NCBI RefSeq assembly: GCF_000176915.2
Contig: NC_014844.1
Coordinates: forward strand, 2,108,001-2,172,000
Length of the DNA: 64,000 nt
Direction: 5' to 3'
From: Pseudodesulfovibrio aespoeensis Aspo-2
Lineage (GTDB): Bacteria; Desulfobacterota; Desulfovibrionia; Desulfovibrionales; Desulfovibrionaceae
The position numbers and the translations under genes were made by a program. Below, one piece after another: positions 42,535-50,965 of this stretch; the first letter of the stretch is position 1; each line of letters opens with the position of its first letter. The notes beneath the pieces were generated by a model. The model saw only the letters and a list, made by a program, of their open reading frames with translations, had not been told where the DNA came from and did not search any database.

Positions 42535-42897
42535 ATGCTCATCGTCATCGCATCCACCCGCGCCCAGGAACTCGGCCCGTTCCTCGCCCCCCTGAAACGC
42601 ATCAAGGGGTGCAATCTCGTCTTTGCCCCCACAGGGTCTGCCACCCTCGAAATCGTGCGCACCGGCGCGCCGTCCTTTGTCGTGATTGACGAAAAGCTGC
42701 CCGACTTGGATCCGCTCAAGCTCGTGACCGAGATCATGATGGTCAACGCCATGGTCAACACCGCCGTGGTCACGCCCCTGTCCGACGAGGAATTCCACGA
42801 AGCCAGCGAAGGGCTCGGCATCCTGGCCTCGATCCCGTCCGCCCCGACCGCGAGGGACGGCGAGCGGGTCGCGGAGATATTCTCGCGCTTCATGTAG
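42535..42897 (+). CDS. Degenerate receiver-like protein
   Basis: A 120-residue protein with the alpha/beta pattern of a CheY-like receiver. SFVVIDEKLPDLDPLKLVTEIM near residue 44-65 resembles the phosphoacceptor region, with Asp at the usual strand-3 end, and NTAVVTPLSDEEFHEASEGLGILASIP near residue 67-100 resembles strands 4-5. The first acidic pair near the N-terminus and the conserved lysine are missing or unclear, so it may not be phosphorylated. GGAGA precedes ATG 42535. Confidence 0.6.
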   Translation: MLIVIASTRAQELGPFLAPLKRIKGCNLVFAPTGSATLEIVRTGAPSFVVIDEKLPDLDPLKLVTEIMMVNAMVNTAVVTPLSDEEFHEASEGLGILASIPSAPTARDGERVAEIFSRFM

Positions 42898-42952
42898 ATC
42901 ACGGGACACGGGGGTCCGCCCCGCGCCCGCTCAACCGCATATGGAGGACTGC

Positions 42953-43318
42953 ATGGAAAAGATTCTGATCATCGGTTGTCGCAACACCATGGACGACGTG
43001 TGCATTGGCTGCTCCCGGTGCATGGTCGCCTTCAACCGCAGGGAAGGGTATTTCGCACGCTACAAGGACATGGATGCCGAGCTCATCGGCATCCTCAACT
43101 GCGGCGGCTGCCCCGGCACGAGCATCGTCCAGCGGCTGGTGCAGGTCAAGCTGTGGAACCTCCCGCTGCATGAGCAGCCCACCAAGATCCATGTCGGCCC
43201 CTGCCTGGTGGACCACTGTCCCTACTACGACGACCTGGTCACCAAGATTCACGCCAAGGCCGGAATCGAGGTCATCGAGGGCGCGCATCCGTACATGCCC
43301 GCCACTGTTTTCGCCTGA
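42953..43318 (+). CDS. CGGC-domain protein
   Basis: A 121-residue cysteine-rich protein of the CGGC family. IGCRNTMDDVCIGCSRCM near residue 8-25 and the signature LNCGGCPGT near residue 50-58 are followed by HVGPCLVDHCPYYDD near residue 79-93. These cysteines suggest metal or cluster binding. ATG 42953 has GGAGG 5 bases upstream, preferred over ATG 42941. It ends the ORP-like cluster. Confidence 0.82.
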   Translation: MEKILIIGCRNTMDDVCIGCSRCMVAFNRREGYFARYKDMDAELIGILNCGGCPGTSIVQRLVQVKLWNLPLHEQPTKIHVGPCLVDHCPYYDDLVTKIHAKAGIEVIEGAHPYMPATVFA

Positions 43319-43575
43319 CAACCGGGGTGCGCCCCGCAGGGCGGACCCCCATCCGGCCATTCCCGACGGCTGTTCATGAGGCCGGGACTGCGCGAGCGGC
43401 GACACGGCCCTGACGCACACGCGAATGCGCCCGTCCCGCCACCGTTCACCCCGCGGCCCGCTTCGTGAACAGCCGGTTGACTCCCGCGCCGTCCCCTGCC
43501 CGATGATCCGCCTTGCCCCCGCCGCGCCGATGTGGTGAAATGCCCCCACACATCCACCCCCGGACCGAGGCATTA

Positions 43576-44166
43576 ATGCACACGACATTCCGCATTTCCA
43601 CAATCTGGCGGACCTTCCTGATCCTGACCCTGCTGACGCTGACCGCCGCGCCCGCCCTGGCCGCGGTGATCGTCACCACCAAGACCGAGCACTATCCGGT
43701 GAACGGCCTGACCCACAAGGAGATCGCCGAGAACCTCAAGCGCCAATCGCCCATCGTCATGGACGGACGCACCTTCCAGGCCCACACCCAGTCCAACATC
43801 CGCTACGAATTCTCCTGGACCAGGCGAAATGGCCGCTGCGCCATGAAGCAGGCCACGGTCTTCATCGACATCACCTACAAATATCCAAGGCTGGCTGAGA
43901 CGCCGGACAATGAGACCCTGCGCTGGTGGCAGGGCCATCTGGACAAGCTCGCCGAGCACGAACAGGTCCACGGCAAATATGCCCTTGAGGCGGCCCACGA
44001 GCTGGATAAGGCCCTCAACAGCTTAAGCGACCTGGACTGCGCCACGGTCAAGGAGGTGGTCAAGGCCCTGGGCGACGCCACCCTGGAGTCCTTGCAGGAG
44101 CGCCAACGCACCTACGACGCCCTGACCGAGCACGGGTTGCAGCAGCACGAGTACACGGGCCAGTAG
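43576..44166 (+). CDS. Secreted DUF922 zinc-protease-like protein
   Basis: A 196-residue exported protein. A signal peptide ends at ALAA (about residue 30). The DUF922 core holds an HExxH zinc motif, HEQVHG, near residue 127-132, in LDKLAEHEQVHGKYALEAAHELD, and the preceding WWQGHLDKL. A histidine/glutamate pair downstream (AAHELD) may supply the third ligand. GAGG precedes ATG 43576. The substrate is unknown. The 257-base gap upstream, after the CGGC gene, holds no feature I can support. Confidence 0.8.
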   Translation: MHTTFRISTIWRTFLILTLLTLTAAPALAAVIVTTKTEHYPVNGLTHKEIAENLKRQSPIVMDGRTFQAHTQSNIRYEFSWTRRNGRCAMKQATVFIDITYKYPRLAETPDNETLRWWQGHLDKLAEHEQVHGKYALEAAHELDKALNSLSDLDCATVKEVVKALGDATLESLQERQRTYDALTEHGLQQHEYTGQ

Positions 44167-44190
44167 CCCCCATTTTCCAACGCCACACGA

Positions 44191-44224
44191 AAAGGGCGCC
44201 GGGAGTGATCTCCCGACGCCCTTG
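44191..44224. terminator. Terminator between convergent genes
   Basis: A 14-bp stem with one mismatch (44192-44205 with 44210-44223) and 4-base loop lies between the DUF922 gene and the glutamate synthase operon, with A/T-flanks for both strands. Confidence 0.8.
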
Positions 44225-44245
44225 CCGATTCGTTTTCAGGCCCGA

Positions 44246-46573
44246 TTATCCCAGAGGCTCGGCTTCCTTCAGATCCCAGATGCCGCAGGGGCAGCAGTTG
44301 GCGCAAAAGCCACAGGCTATGCACTTGTCCGCGTCCACCACGCGCTCAAACGCCCCGCCCTCAAGCTCCACCCGGCGGATGGCCGACTGGGGACAGACGG
44401 TCTCGCACAGGTAGCAGTCCCGGCAGGCGCCGCAGGACGAGCACTCGGACGCGCACTGCTTCATGTCGCTGAACTCGATGACACGCGGGTCGAAGTATTC
44501 AAGCGTCATGCGCGAGTAGTCGATCATCTGGCGGGTGTCGGACTGCGGACGGCGGTTGTTGAAGATGTCGTCAATGACCTCGGCGGCGCGGCGGCCATGG
44601 CCGATGGCGTGGGTCAGCAGGCCGGGGCGCACGAGATCGCCGATGGCAAAGGTCCGGGAATCCGTGGTCTGATAGTCGCTGTTGACCACCACATGGCCGC
44701 GGTCCAGCGCGATGGTGTCGGGCAGGAACCCCACGTCCGGCTGGTCGCCGATGGACATGATGACCGTGTTCGCCTCCAGCAGCTCGCCGGACTGGAGCAG
44801 CACGCCCTTGTCCGTGATCTCCTTGGTGAAACAGGGCCACTTGAAGCGCGCTCCGACCTCCTCGGCCTCCTTGCGCTCCTTGCCGAAGGAGGCGGGTTCC
44901 TGGATGTCGATGAGGGTGATGTCCTCGGCTCCGAGCCCGGCGGCCACGGTGGCCACATCGCAGCCCACGTTGCCCGCGCCGATGATGACCACCCGCCTGC
45001 CGGGCTTGGCCTCGCCCCGCTTGGCCTGCTTGAGGAAGGTCAGGGCCGGGATAATGCGCTCATGACCGGGCACCGGGATGATGCGCGGCTTCTGCGCGCC
45101 CACGGCCAGGATCACGAAGTCGAACTCCTCCCTGAGCCGGACGAAATCTTCCGCCTTCAGCTCCTGACGCAGGTGGACGTGGGGCAGCACCTCGGCAGCG
45201 CGCTTGATTTCCGCCTCTACCACTTCTCTGGGCACCCGGCTGTTGGGAATGGCCGAGGCGATCTTGCCGCCCAGGGTCTCGGCCATGTCGTAGACCACGG
45301 CCTCGTGCCCCTTCATACGGATCTGCCACGCCACCGAGATGCCCGCCGGACCGCCGCCGATGACGGCCACGCGCTTGCCGGACAGGGGCGGCAGCTTGGG
45401 AGCCGCGCTCTTGTACCCTTCACGACCGAGCTTGGTGATGTCCACCGAGGCCATGTCGCCGGTCTTGCGGGTACAGCCGTCCATGCACAGGTTCGGACAC
45501 AGGTAGCCGCAGACCGTGGCCGGGAACGGCGTGTAGGCCAGGGCGAGGTCCATGGCCTCGTCCACCAGCCCGTCGCGCACCAACTGCCAGCGCTCCTGCA
45601 CGGGCATGCCCGTGGGACAGCTGGACTGGCACGGGGCCATGTACTTGCGGTTCTCCCACACCGGCACCTTGCGCCGCAGGTCGCCATGGACAATGAGCGG
45701 GATGGGCGAACGGTCGAGGCTGGTCAGGTCGCCGATGAGGCCGCCCCGGCCAAGCTCCGCGTCCCAGACTCCGGCCCGGAACTCGCGCATGGACCGGCGC
45801 GCCTTGCCCTTTTTCTCAAAGGGCGTCCTGGCCCGGATGAGCTGCCACTCCTCGCGCCGGGTCAGTTTCTTGACCAACCGGGTGCGTTTGATCTTGTTGA
45901 GGAATTCTGAGATGTTGACGGTCAGCCACTCCCAGGAGGCGTCATCGATGGGTTCCATCAGGGCATCGGCCTGGGAGAATCCGTCGATAGGACCGCGCAC
46001 GAAGATGCGGCCTCCGACCATGCCCACGCAGGGACGGTAGCCGAGCACGTTGGCCGGGTTCTGCGGCTCGTGGCCGCAGACCACCGCCGTGCCGCCGGCC
46101 ATGAACTCGCCAAAGTAGTCGCCCACCGAGCCGAGCACCCAGAGTTCGGGCGGGGCAAAGCGCGGGTTGGTCTTGGTCATGGTCATGGCGCGCGCGCCGA
46201 GGTTGCCCGCGATACGCACCTTGCCCTGGGCCATGGCGTTGCACGCGCCGTTGCTGCCATTGCCGTGGACGATGATCTCCGCGCCCGCGTTGAGCCAGCC
46301 CACGTCGTCGGAGATGCCCCCCATGACCTCAATGGTGGTGCCTGGGAATCCCTTGGAGCCGATGCGCTGGCCCGGCGAACCGGTGATGGTGACGTGGATC
46401 GGCTCTTCCCTGGATATCCAGAGCCTGCCGCCGATGCCGTGCTGACCCACGGCCTCCACCTCGATCCGACGCGCGCCCTCGCGCACGGCGCGCTGGATGC
46501 GCTCCTCAAGGATGCGCGACTCGATGCGGACCCCGTCGTCGTGGCCGCTGATGCGATGTATTCTTTTTGCCAT
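44246..46573 (-). CDS. Glutamate synthase GXGXG domain fused to GltD-like oxidoreductase and ferredoxin
   Basis: A 775-residue fusion. Residues of about 1-240 are the GXGXG beta-helix domain of glutamate synthase (VMGGISDDVGWLNAG, GKVRIAGNLGARAMTM). Residues of about 305-680 are a GltD-type NAD(P)H:FAD oxidoreductase: cluster cysteines in CQSSCPTGMP and CGYLCPNLCMDGC, FAD site VIGGGPAGISVAW near 390, NAD(P) site VVIIGAGNVGCDV near 512. The C-terminus is a cysteine-rich ferredoxin (CSSCGACRDCYLCETVC, CIACGFCANCC). It supplies electrons and the structural domain that in bacterial GltB is part of the large chain. It is third in a three-gene operon, 27 bases after the FMN subunit. Confidence 0.92.
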   Translation of the reverse strand: MAKRIHRISGHDDGVRIESRILEERIQRAVREGARRIEVEAVGQHGIGGRLWISREEPIHVTITGSPGQRIGSKGFPGTTIEVMGGISDDVGWLNAGAEIIVHGNGSNGACNAMAQGKVRIAGNLGARAMTMTKTNPRFAPPELWVLGSVGDYFGEFMAGGTAVVCGHEPQNPANVLGYRPCVGMVGGRIFVRGPIDGFSQADALMEPIDDASWEWLTVNISEFLNKIKRTRLVKKLTRREEWQLIRARTPFEKKGKARRSMREFRAGVWDAELGRGGLIGDLTSLDRSPIPLIVHGDLRRKVPVWENRKYMAPCQSSCPTGMPVQERWQLVRDGLVDEAMDLALAYTPFPATVCGYLCPNLCMDGCTRKTGDMASVDITKLGREGYKSAAPKLPPLSGKRVAVIGGGPAGISVAWQIRMKGHEAVVYDMAETLGGKIASAIPNSRVPREVVEAEIKRAAEVLPHVHLRQELKAEDFVRLREEFDFVILAVGAQKPRIIPVPGHERIIPALTFLKQAKRGEAKPGRRVVIIGAGNVGCDVATVAAGLGAEDITLIDIQEPASFGKERKEAEEVGARFKWPCFTKEITDKGVLLQSGELLEANTVIMSIGDQPDVGFLPDTIALDRGHVVVNSDYQTTDSRTFAIGDLVRPGLLTHAIGHGRRAAEVIDDIFNNRRPQSDTRQMIDYSRMTLEYFDPRVIEFSDMKQCASECSSCGACRDCYLCETVCPQSAIRRVELEGGAFERVVDADKCIACGFCANCCPCGIWDLKEAEPLG

Positions 46574-46600
46574 ATTGATTACTCCCGTACTCCCTGGAGC

Positions 46601-48235
46601 CTAGATCACGTATTTGATGTCCAGGCGTTCGGCGGCGTCCTTGTCGCTGATGCCGAGGCCGTCGGACATGCCGATGGGCAGCGAGGTGGACCGGCCAAGG
46701 GGCGCGAACACCTTGCGCAGCTCGATGTCGAAGGCGAGGTAGAAATCCACCACCCTCTCGGCCACCTGCTCCGGGTCCAGGCGGCGGTAGATGCGCGGGT
46801 CCTGCGAGGTGATGCCCTTGGGGCAGACGCCGATGTTGCAGACGTTGCAGCGATCCTTCTCGCTGCCCACGCAGCCCGCGCCCGCCTGCATGACATACTT
46901 GCCGATCTGGACCATGCTCGCGCCCAGCATGATGAGCGCCGCAGCGTTGGCCGCCAGGTTGCCATGCTTGCCGATGCCTCCCCCCGCGATGAGCGGGATT
47001 TCGTTCTGCGCGCCCGCCTGGCACAGGGCCTTGTAGCAGTCGCGCAGGTTGGAGGCGATGGGATGGCCCATGTGGTTCATGGACACGTTGTAGGCCGCGC
47101 CCGTGCCGCCGTCCTCGCCGTCGATGGCCAGCCCGGCGGCATACGGGTTGCGCACCAGATTGTTGAGCACGGCCAGCGACGTGGAAGAGGCCGATATCTT
47201 GGGATAGACCGGCACCCGGAATCCCCAGGCCATGGACATGGACTGGATCATCTTGGCCACAGACTCCTCGATGGAATACTGGGTCTGGTGGGTGGGTGGG
47301 CTGGGCAGGCTGACGCCAGTCGGCACGCCGCGGATGGCCGCGATGAGCTTGTTGACCTTGTACCACATGAGCAGGCCGCCGTCGCCCGGCTTGGCTCCCT
47401 GGCCGTACTTGATCTCGATGGCGCAGGGGTCTTCCTTCATCTCCGGGATGGCGTGGATGATCTCGTCCCAGCCAAAGTAGCCCGAGGCGATCTGCAAAAT
47501 GACATATTTGAGAAAGCGCGAGCGCAGCAGGCGCGGCGGACAGCCGCCCTCGCCGGTGCAGATGCGCACGGGCATGCCCAGTTCCTCGTTGAGGTAGGCC
47601 ACGCCCATCTGCAAGCCTTCCCACATGTTGGGCGAGAGCGCGCCAAAGGACATGCCGCCAATGACCAGGGGGTGTATCTCGCGCACGGGCGGCTTCCACC
47701 CGTTCTCGCGCTGGCAGCGGATCTCGTCTTCGGGCGAGAGGACGCGGCCCAGCAGCGTGCGCATGTCGAACTCGTGGCGGCCCGCGTCCAGGGCAGGGTC
47801 GGTGAGCATGGAAATGCGGATGAACTTGATCTGGTCGAGCAGGCTCTCGCCGCTGTTCCTGCGTCCGCCGCGGGTGCGCGGCTGGCCGCCCCGGTTGTTG
47901 TGGAATTGCAGGGTGGTGGAGTCGTACTGGCGGGTCGGCTCAATGGCGTTGTTCGGGCAGACCATGGCGCACATGGCGCAGCCGATGCAGGCATAGGCCG
48001 GGTCCGTGCGCTGGCGGATGCCGTAGTAGACGGAAAAGGTGTTGGACGGCTTGGCCTGAAGCCCCATGGGCGCGTTGATCTCGCGCTTGCGGAACACGCC
48101 AAGCTCAATGGCGTTCACCGGACAGACGGCGGTGCACCGGCCACATTTGGTGCAGGTGGCGATATCCCATTTGATCTGCCAGGGCAGATCCTTGACGCCT
48201 AGCGTTGCAGGGGTAACGGGTCGTTCTGAGAGCAT
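46601..48235 (-). CDS. Glutamate synthase FMN/synthase subunit with N-terminal ferredoxin
   Basis: A 544-residue protein. The first 130 residues hold two ferredoxin motifs, CTKCGRCTAVC and CIGCAMCAMVC. The rest is the FMN-binding glutamate synthase barrel: HPLVIGGMSFGALSPN near residue 190, EIKYGQGAKPGDGG near 290, AIDGEDGGTGAAYN near 385, IAGGGIGKHGN near 434 and the cluster cysteines CNVCNIGVC near 487. It converts 2-oxoglutarate plus ammonia to glutamate. ATG 48235 has GGGAGG 7 bases upstream and lies inside the end of the amidotransferase gene (37-base overlap). Confidence 0.93.
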   Translation of the reverse strand: MLSERPVTPATLGVKDLPWQIKWDIATCTKCGRCTAVCPVNAIELGVFRKREINAPMGLQAKPSNTFSVYYGIRQRTDPAYACIGCAMCAMVCPNNAIEPTRQYDSTTLQFHNNRGGQPRTRGGRRNSGESLLDQIKFIRISMLTDPALDAGRHEFDMRTLLGRVLSPEDEIRCQRENGWKPPVREIHPLVIGGMSFGALSPNMWEGLQMGVAYLNEELGMPVRICTGEGGCPPRLLRSRFLKYVILQIASGYFGWDEIIHAIPEMKEDPCAIEIKYGQGAKPGDGGLLMWYKVNKLIAAIRGVPTGVSLPSPPTHQTQYSIEESVAKMIQSMSMAWGFRVPVYPKISASSTSLAVLNNLVRNPYAAGLAIDGEDGGTGAAYNVSMNHMGHPIASNLRDCYKALCQAGAQNEIPLIAGGGIGKHGNLAANAAALIMLGASMVQIGKYVMQAGAGCVGSEKDRCNVCNIGVCPKGITSQDPRIYRRLDPEQVAERVVDFYLAFDIELRKVFAPLGRSTSLPIGMSDGLGISDKDAAERLDIKYVI

Positions 48236-49335
48236 TGGACAACCTCCCGGCAATCGGGTCCGACGATTGCGGTATCGAGATGCATGGGTTGAAAATCTTT
48301 GCTTCTGTCACGGTCGGGGATGGCGGCGTTGAGCCCGCAGATCTCGGACGAGAAGGCGAAGATGCCGGTCTGCGGATTGCCGCCCACCACGCCGGGGCGC
48401 AGTTTCTTGCGGTCCTGCACCATGAACATGGTGCCGTCGGGCAGGCAGCCGATGACGCAGTTGGGGCCGTCGATGATCAGCTTGCGGCATGACCGCTTGA
48501 GGCTGACGAGGAACTCCCTGTCCTGGTGGGTGCGCATCTCATCGTCGCTCAAGGGGGTGATGACGTGCTTGTAGGCGCGGATGTTGAGGCCCAGCTTGCG
48601 GGTCGCGAAATGGGCGATGTGGGTGAAGACCTCGGAATCGGACTGGTAGCCGGAGTAGCCCTCCACCCCGCGCGACATGAGGTATTCCCTGATGGGCACA
48701 AAGGCGGTGTTCTCGCCGTTGGTCATGGTGCTGATGCCTTCGATGAAGAAGGGATGGCAGGCATAGAGGTTGATGGCGTAGTTGGTGTTCTGCCTGCCCT
48801 GGGCCAGGATGCGCCGGGCGTGGAGCTCCTCGCGGCCAAGCTCCAGGTAGCTGCCCATTTCCAGGGGGTCGCCCACTTCCTTGATCATGATGGTGTCGGG
48901 CCACAGCGAGAAGGCCATCATGTCGCCGGTCCGCTCGCCCTCGGCGCGCAGGCCGAGCCGGGTCCGGACCAGAAGCCCGCCGCGCTCGTCGTCGGACATG
49001 TCCGCCCATGCGGCAGGCGGCTCGTAGGCGATGGCGGCGTAGGTGCCGCGCCTGGGCGTGCCTGTCGGCGGCGCTGACTTGGGCATGAAAAGCACGCTAC
49101 GTTTGGGTTTGAAGCCCCGGCCCTCCATGTATTCATCCAGACGGCCCAGCCCGGCCTCGGTGAAAATGCCCGAGAGGATCGGGGACTCTCTCATCTCCCC
49201 GAAGGGGCCGCCTAGCCCGCTGAGGTACAGCCCCACGCCGGAACCGTCATGCCCTTCCTTCATTACATTGAGGGCGTCGATGGCAAGCATGGGAGACACC
49301 GGATCGCGGCTCGTGAGCGCAAATAAACGGCACAT
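48199..49335 (-). CDS. Class II glutamine amidotransferase subunit of glutamate synthase
   Basis: A 378-residue Ntn-type glutaminase. The catalytic cysteine is Cys2 (MCRLFALTSRDP), exposed after Met removal. Further landmarks are KEGHDGSGVGLYL near residue 26-38, AINLYACHPFFIEGISTMTNGENTAF near 190-215 and GYQSDSEVFTHIAH near 232. It hydrolyses glutamine and feeds ammonia to the FMN subunit. GGAGTGA precedes ATG 49335. The split into amidotransferase, FMN and GXGXG/GltD genes resembles archaeal-type glutamate synthases. Confidence 0.92.
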   Translation of the reverse strand: MCRLFALTSRDPVSPMLAIDALNVMKEGHDGSGVGLYLSGLGGPFGEMRESPILSGIFTEAGLGRLDEYMEGRGFKPKRSVLFMPKSAPPTGTPRRGTYAAIAYEPPAAWADMSDDERGGLLVRTRLGLRAEGERTGDMMAFSLWPDTIMIKEVGDPLEMGSYLELGREELHARRILAQGRQNTNYAINLYACHPFFIEGISTMTNGENTAFVPIREYLMSRGVEGYSGYQSDSEVFTHIAHFATRKLGLNIRAYKHVITPLSDDEMRTHQDREFLVSLKRSCRKLIIDGPNCVIGCLPDGTMFMVQDRKKLRPGVVGGNPQTGIFAFSSEICGLNAAIPDRDRSKDFQPMHLDTAIVGPDCREVVQCSQNDPLPLQR

Positions 49336-49745
49336 GATCTCAAGTCACTCCGCAGTTAAAGGGTTGGGCTGCCAAAAACGGCAGCGCGGCGCACACCGGC
49401 GGCACCGCCCTGCGCGGTTCGCCCGCGTCCAAAGGCGGCGCGGAACCGACGCCTGCGGACGGATAAGATAAAAATCAACGCAGTTGCATGCCGTTTCGCA
49501 CCACCGCGTTGCAGGCGATTGACATTTTTGCAACTAGGCGTAGCCGCCCATTCAAACCGGGCCGCCCGGCCACGCCACCTGTACCGGCAGGCGAACGTAG
49601 ACCAAAACCCAAAAGCCTGCAACCCGGTCGTTTGCGGCCATATTTGCATTTTTGGCAATTTGATAATGAAACAGGATTCAAAAGTGTCGCTGGTTTGCCG
49701 ACTGCCAGATTGCCGACCACAAAACGCGCCACCAGGGCCGGTCTC
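49336..49745. other. Leader/intergenic region upstream of glutamate synthase
   Basis: About 410 bases without a gene. On the minus strand it has a 6-bp GCTGCC/GGCAGC hairpin with T5 loop near 49372-49394, a GC-rich structured stretch at 49395-49465, and two TTGC/TGCA-rich AT segments near 49515-49535 and 49645-49665 that could hold promoters. No known riboswitch is recognised. A long regulated leader for the glutamate synthase operon is plausible. Confidence 0.45.
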
Positions 49746-50147
49746 TTATTCGGAGAACGGGTCGGACTTGAGGGCGTGCCGGGCGGCCACCCCCAGGAAG
49801 TCGGCGGGCGAGATGCCGTACTGGCGGCAGTATTTCTCGATGCGTCCGAGCAGGTAGGCGTGCATGACCACCCCGATCTCGACGAAATCGCCGTCTTCGG
49901 CCTGCACGGTGATGTTGATGGCCTTCTTGCCCGCACTGCCGGGCAGGGCGGCCACATCCTTCTTGGACATGGGCGCGGGCAGCTCCCCACCCTCTTCCAG
50001 AAAAAACTCGATGTAGAGCGAGAGCGCCTCATGGGCCTGATCCACGGCCTCGTCCAGGTCATCGCCAAAGGTAGTGCAGTCGGGAAAGTCGGGGAATGTC
50101 ACGGAATAGCCGTGCTTTTCCTTTTCAAAAATGGCGACGTATTGCAT
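49746..50147 (-). CDS. HicB-like protein (UPF0150), orphan
   Basis: A 133-residue protein. The N-terminal HicB fold is clear: YVAIFEKEKHGYSVTFPDFPDCTTFGDDLDEAVDQAHEAL (residues 3-42). The C-terminal 70 residues contain ITVQAEDGDFVEIGVVMHAYLLG and a helix pair that may be a short DNA-binding segment. AGGAG lies 9 bases before ATG 50147. No HicA toxin gene lies on either side, so it is an orphan antitoxin-like or regulatory protein. Confidence 0.82.
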   Translation of the reverse strand: MQYVAIFEKEKHGYSVTFPDFPDCTTFGDDLDEAVDQAHEALSLYIEFFLEEGGELPAPMSKKDVAALPGSAGKKAINITVQAEDGDFVEIGVVMHAYLLGRIEKYCRQYGISPADFLGVAARHALKSDPFSE

Positions 50148-50225
50148 CGGAATCGACTCCTGCGGGGGATGCCCGGTTCAGCCCGTCTATACAGCGGATC
50201 GCCCCGGCAGGCAATGGCCGTCGGC

Positions 50226-50254
50226 TTGACGGGCATACCCGATTGTTTTACTCA
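50226..50254 (+). promoter_or_regulatory. Promoter of the Rrf2-family regulator
   Basis: TTGACG (50226-50231) and TACTCA (50249-50254) are spaced by 17 bases, about 64 bases before the ATG. A small GGGCATACCC dyad (50231-50240) lies in the spacer and may be an operator half. Confidence 0.5.
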
Positions 50255-50317
50255 GATATTGACAAGGCACCGGACGCATCCGGCGCAAACCCCAGCCCGG
50301 ACGCCGGGACACAGGCC

Positions 50318-50755
50318 ATGAAACTCTCCGCACGCTCCCGCTACGCCGCACGACTCCTGCTCGCCCTCGCCATGCACAAAGGCGACGGACCGGTGCGCAC
50401 CTCGGATCTGGCCGACCGCACCGGCATCACGGCCCAGTTCATCGAGCAGATCATCCGCCCGCTCAAGCAGGCGGGCATGGTTGCTTCGGTGCGCGGCGCA
50501 TCCGGCGGCCACCTGCTCGACAGGCAGCCCGCAGCCATTACCCTGGGCGAGATCGTCCGGACCATGGAGGGCTCGGCCAACATCGCGAGCTGCCTCGACT
50601 GCGACACCGCCTGCGACCGCACGGGCGACTGCCTGACCAGAACCGCCTGGGAGCGGGCCTCGCGCGCCATGGAACGCGAACTGGACGCCATCACCCTGGC
50701 CGACCTGATGCCCGGCGGTGACTGCTGCGCCACCCCCTGCGCCGACATCTCCTGA
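50318..50755 (+). CDS. Rrf2-family transcriptional regulator with Cys cluster
   Basis: A 145-residue regulator. The N-terminal winged helix matches Rrf2 (MKLSARSRYAARLLLALAMHKGDGPVRTSDLADRTG, split at residue 20), with GASGGHLLDR near residue 66 and EIVRTMEGS near residue 79. A cysteine set CLDCDTACDRTGDC (residues 92-105) and a CC pair near the C-terminus could hold an [Fe-S] cluster as in IscR/NsrR-like sensors. The frame is open from 50096, but ATG 50318 starts the conserved fold. Its target is unknown; a small Cys-rich protein and mltA follow. Confidence 0.85.
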   Translation: MKLSARSRYAARLLLALAMHKGDGPVRTSDLADRTGITAQFIEQIIRPLKQAGMVASVRGASGGHLLDRQPAAITLGEIVRTMEGSANIASCLDCDTACDRTGDCLTRTAWERASRAMERELDAITLADLMPGGDCCATPCADIS

Positions 50756-50815
50756 TCCCTGCCCAGCAAACCAGACGCGCCTGGAACGCTCCCCGGTACA
50801 AACCGACCGCTCACC

Positions 50816-50832
50816 GGGCCGCCCGGCGGCCC
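50816..50832 (+). terminator. GC hairpin after the Rrf2 gene
   Basis: A 7-bp stem with a 3-base loop lies 60 bases after the Rrf2 stop in a 210-base gap. It lacks a T-run, so termination is uncertain. Confidence 0.35.
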
Positions 50833-50965
50833 ATCGTGCGCCCGACCGTTCGCCAGTTCCAACCGGCCATCCACCAGAGAGAACTTCGTGAACCGCCCCC
50901 CCCTATCGTATTGATGCCCATGCGCCGACAAGACGGACAGCGCACCACAAACTCGGGAGGTCGAA

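Noticed and set aside
42941..42952. Upstream ATG 42941 as the CGGC-gene start
   Set aside because: GGAGG lies inside this interval at ideal spacing for ATG 42953, so the upstream codon is part of the ribosome site.
44222..48202. Two long plus-strand frames (562 and 710 codons) opposite the glutamate synthase genes
   Set aside because: They mirror clear enzyme genes, cross a terminator and lack any motif; shadows of high third-position GC.
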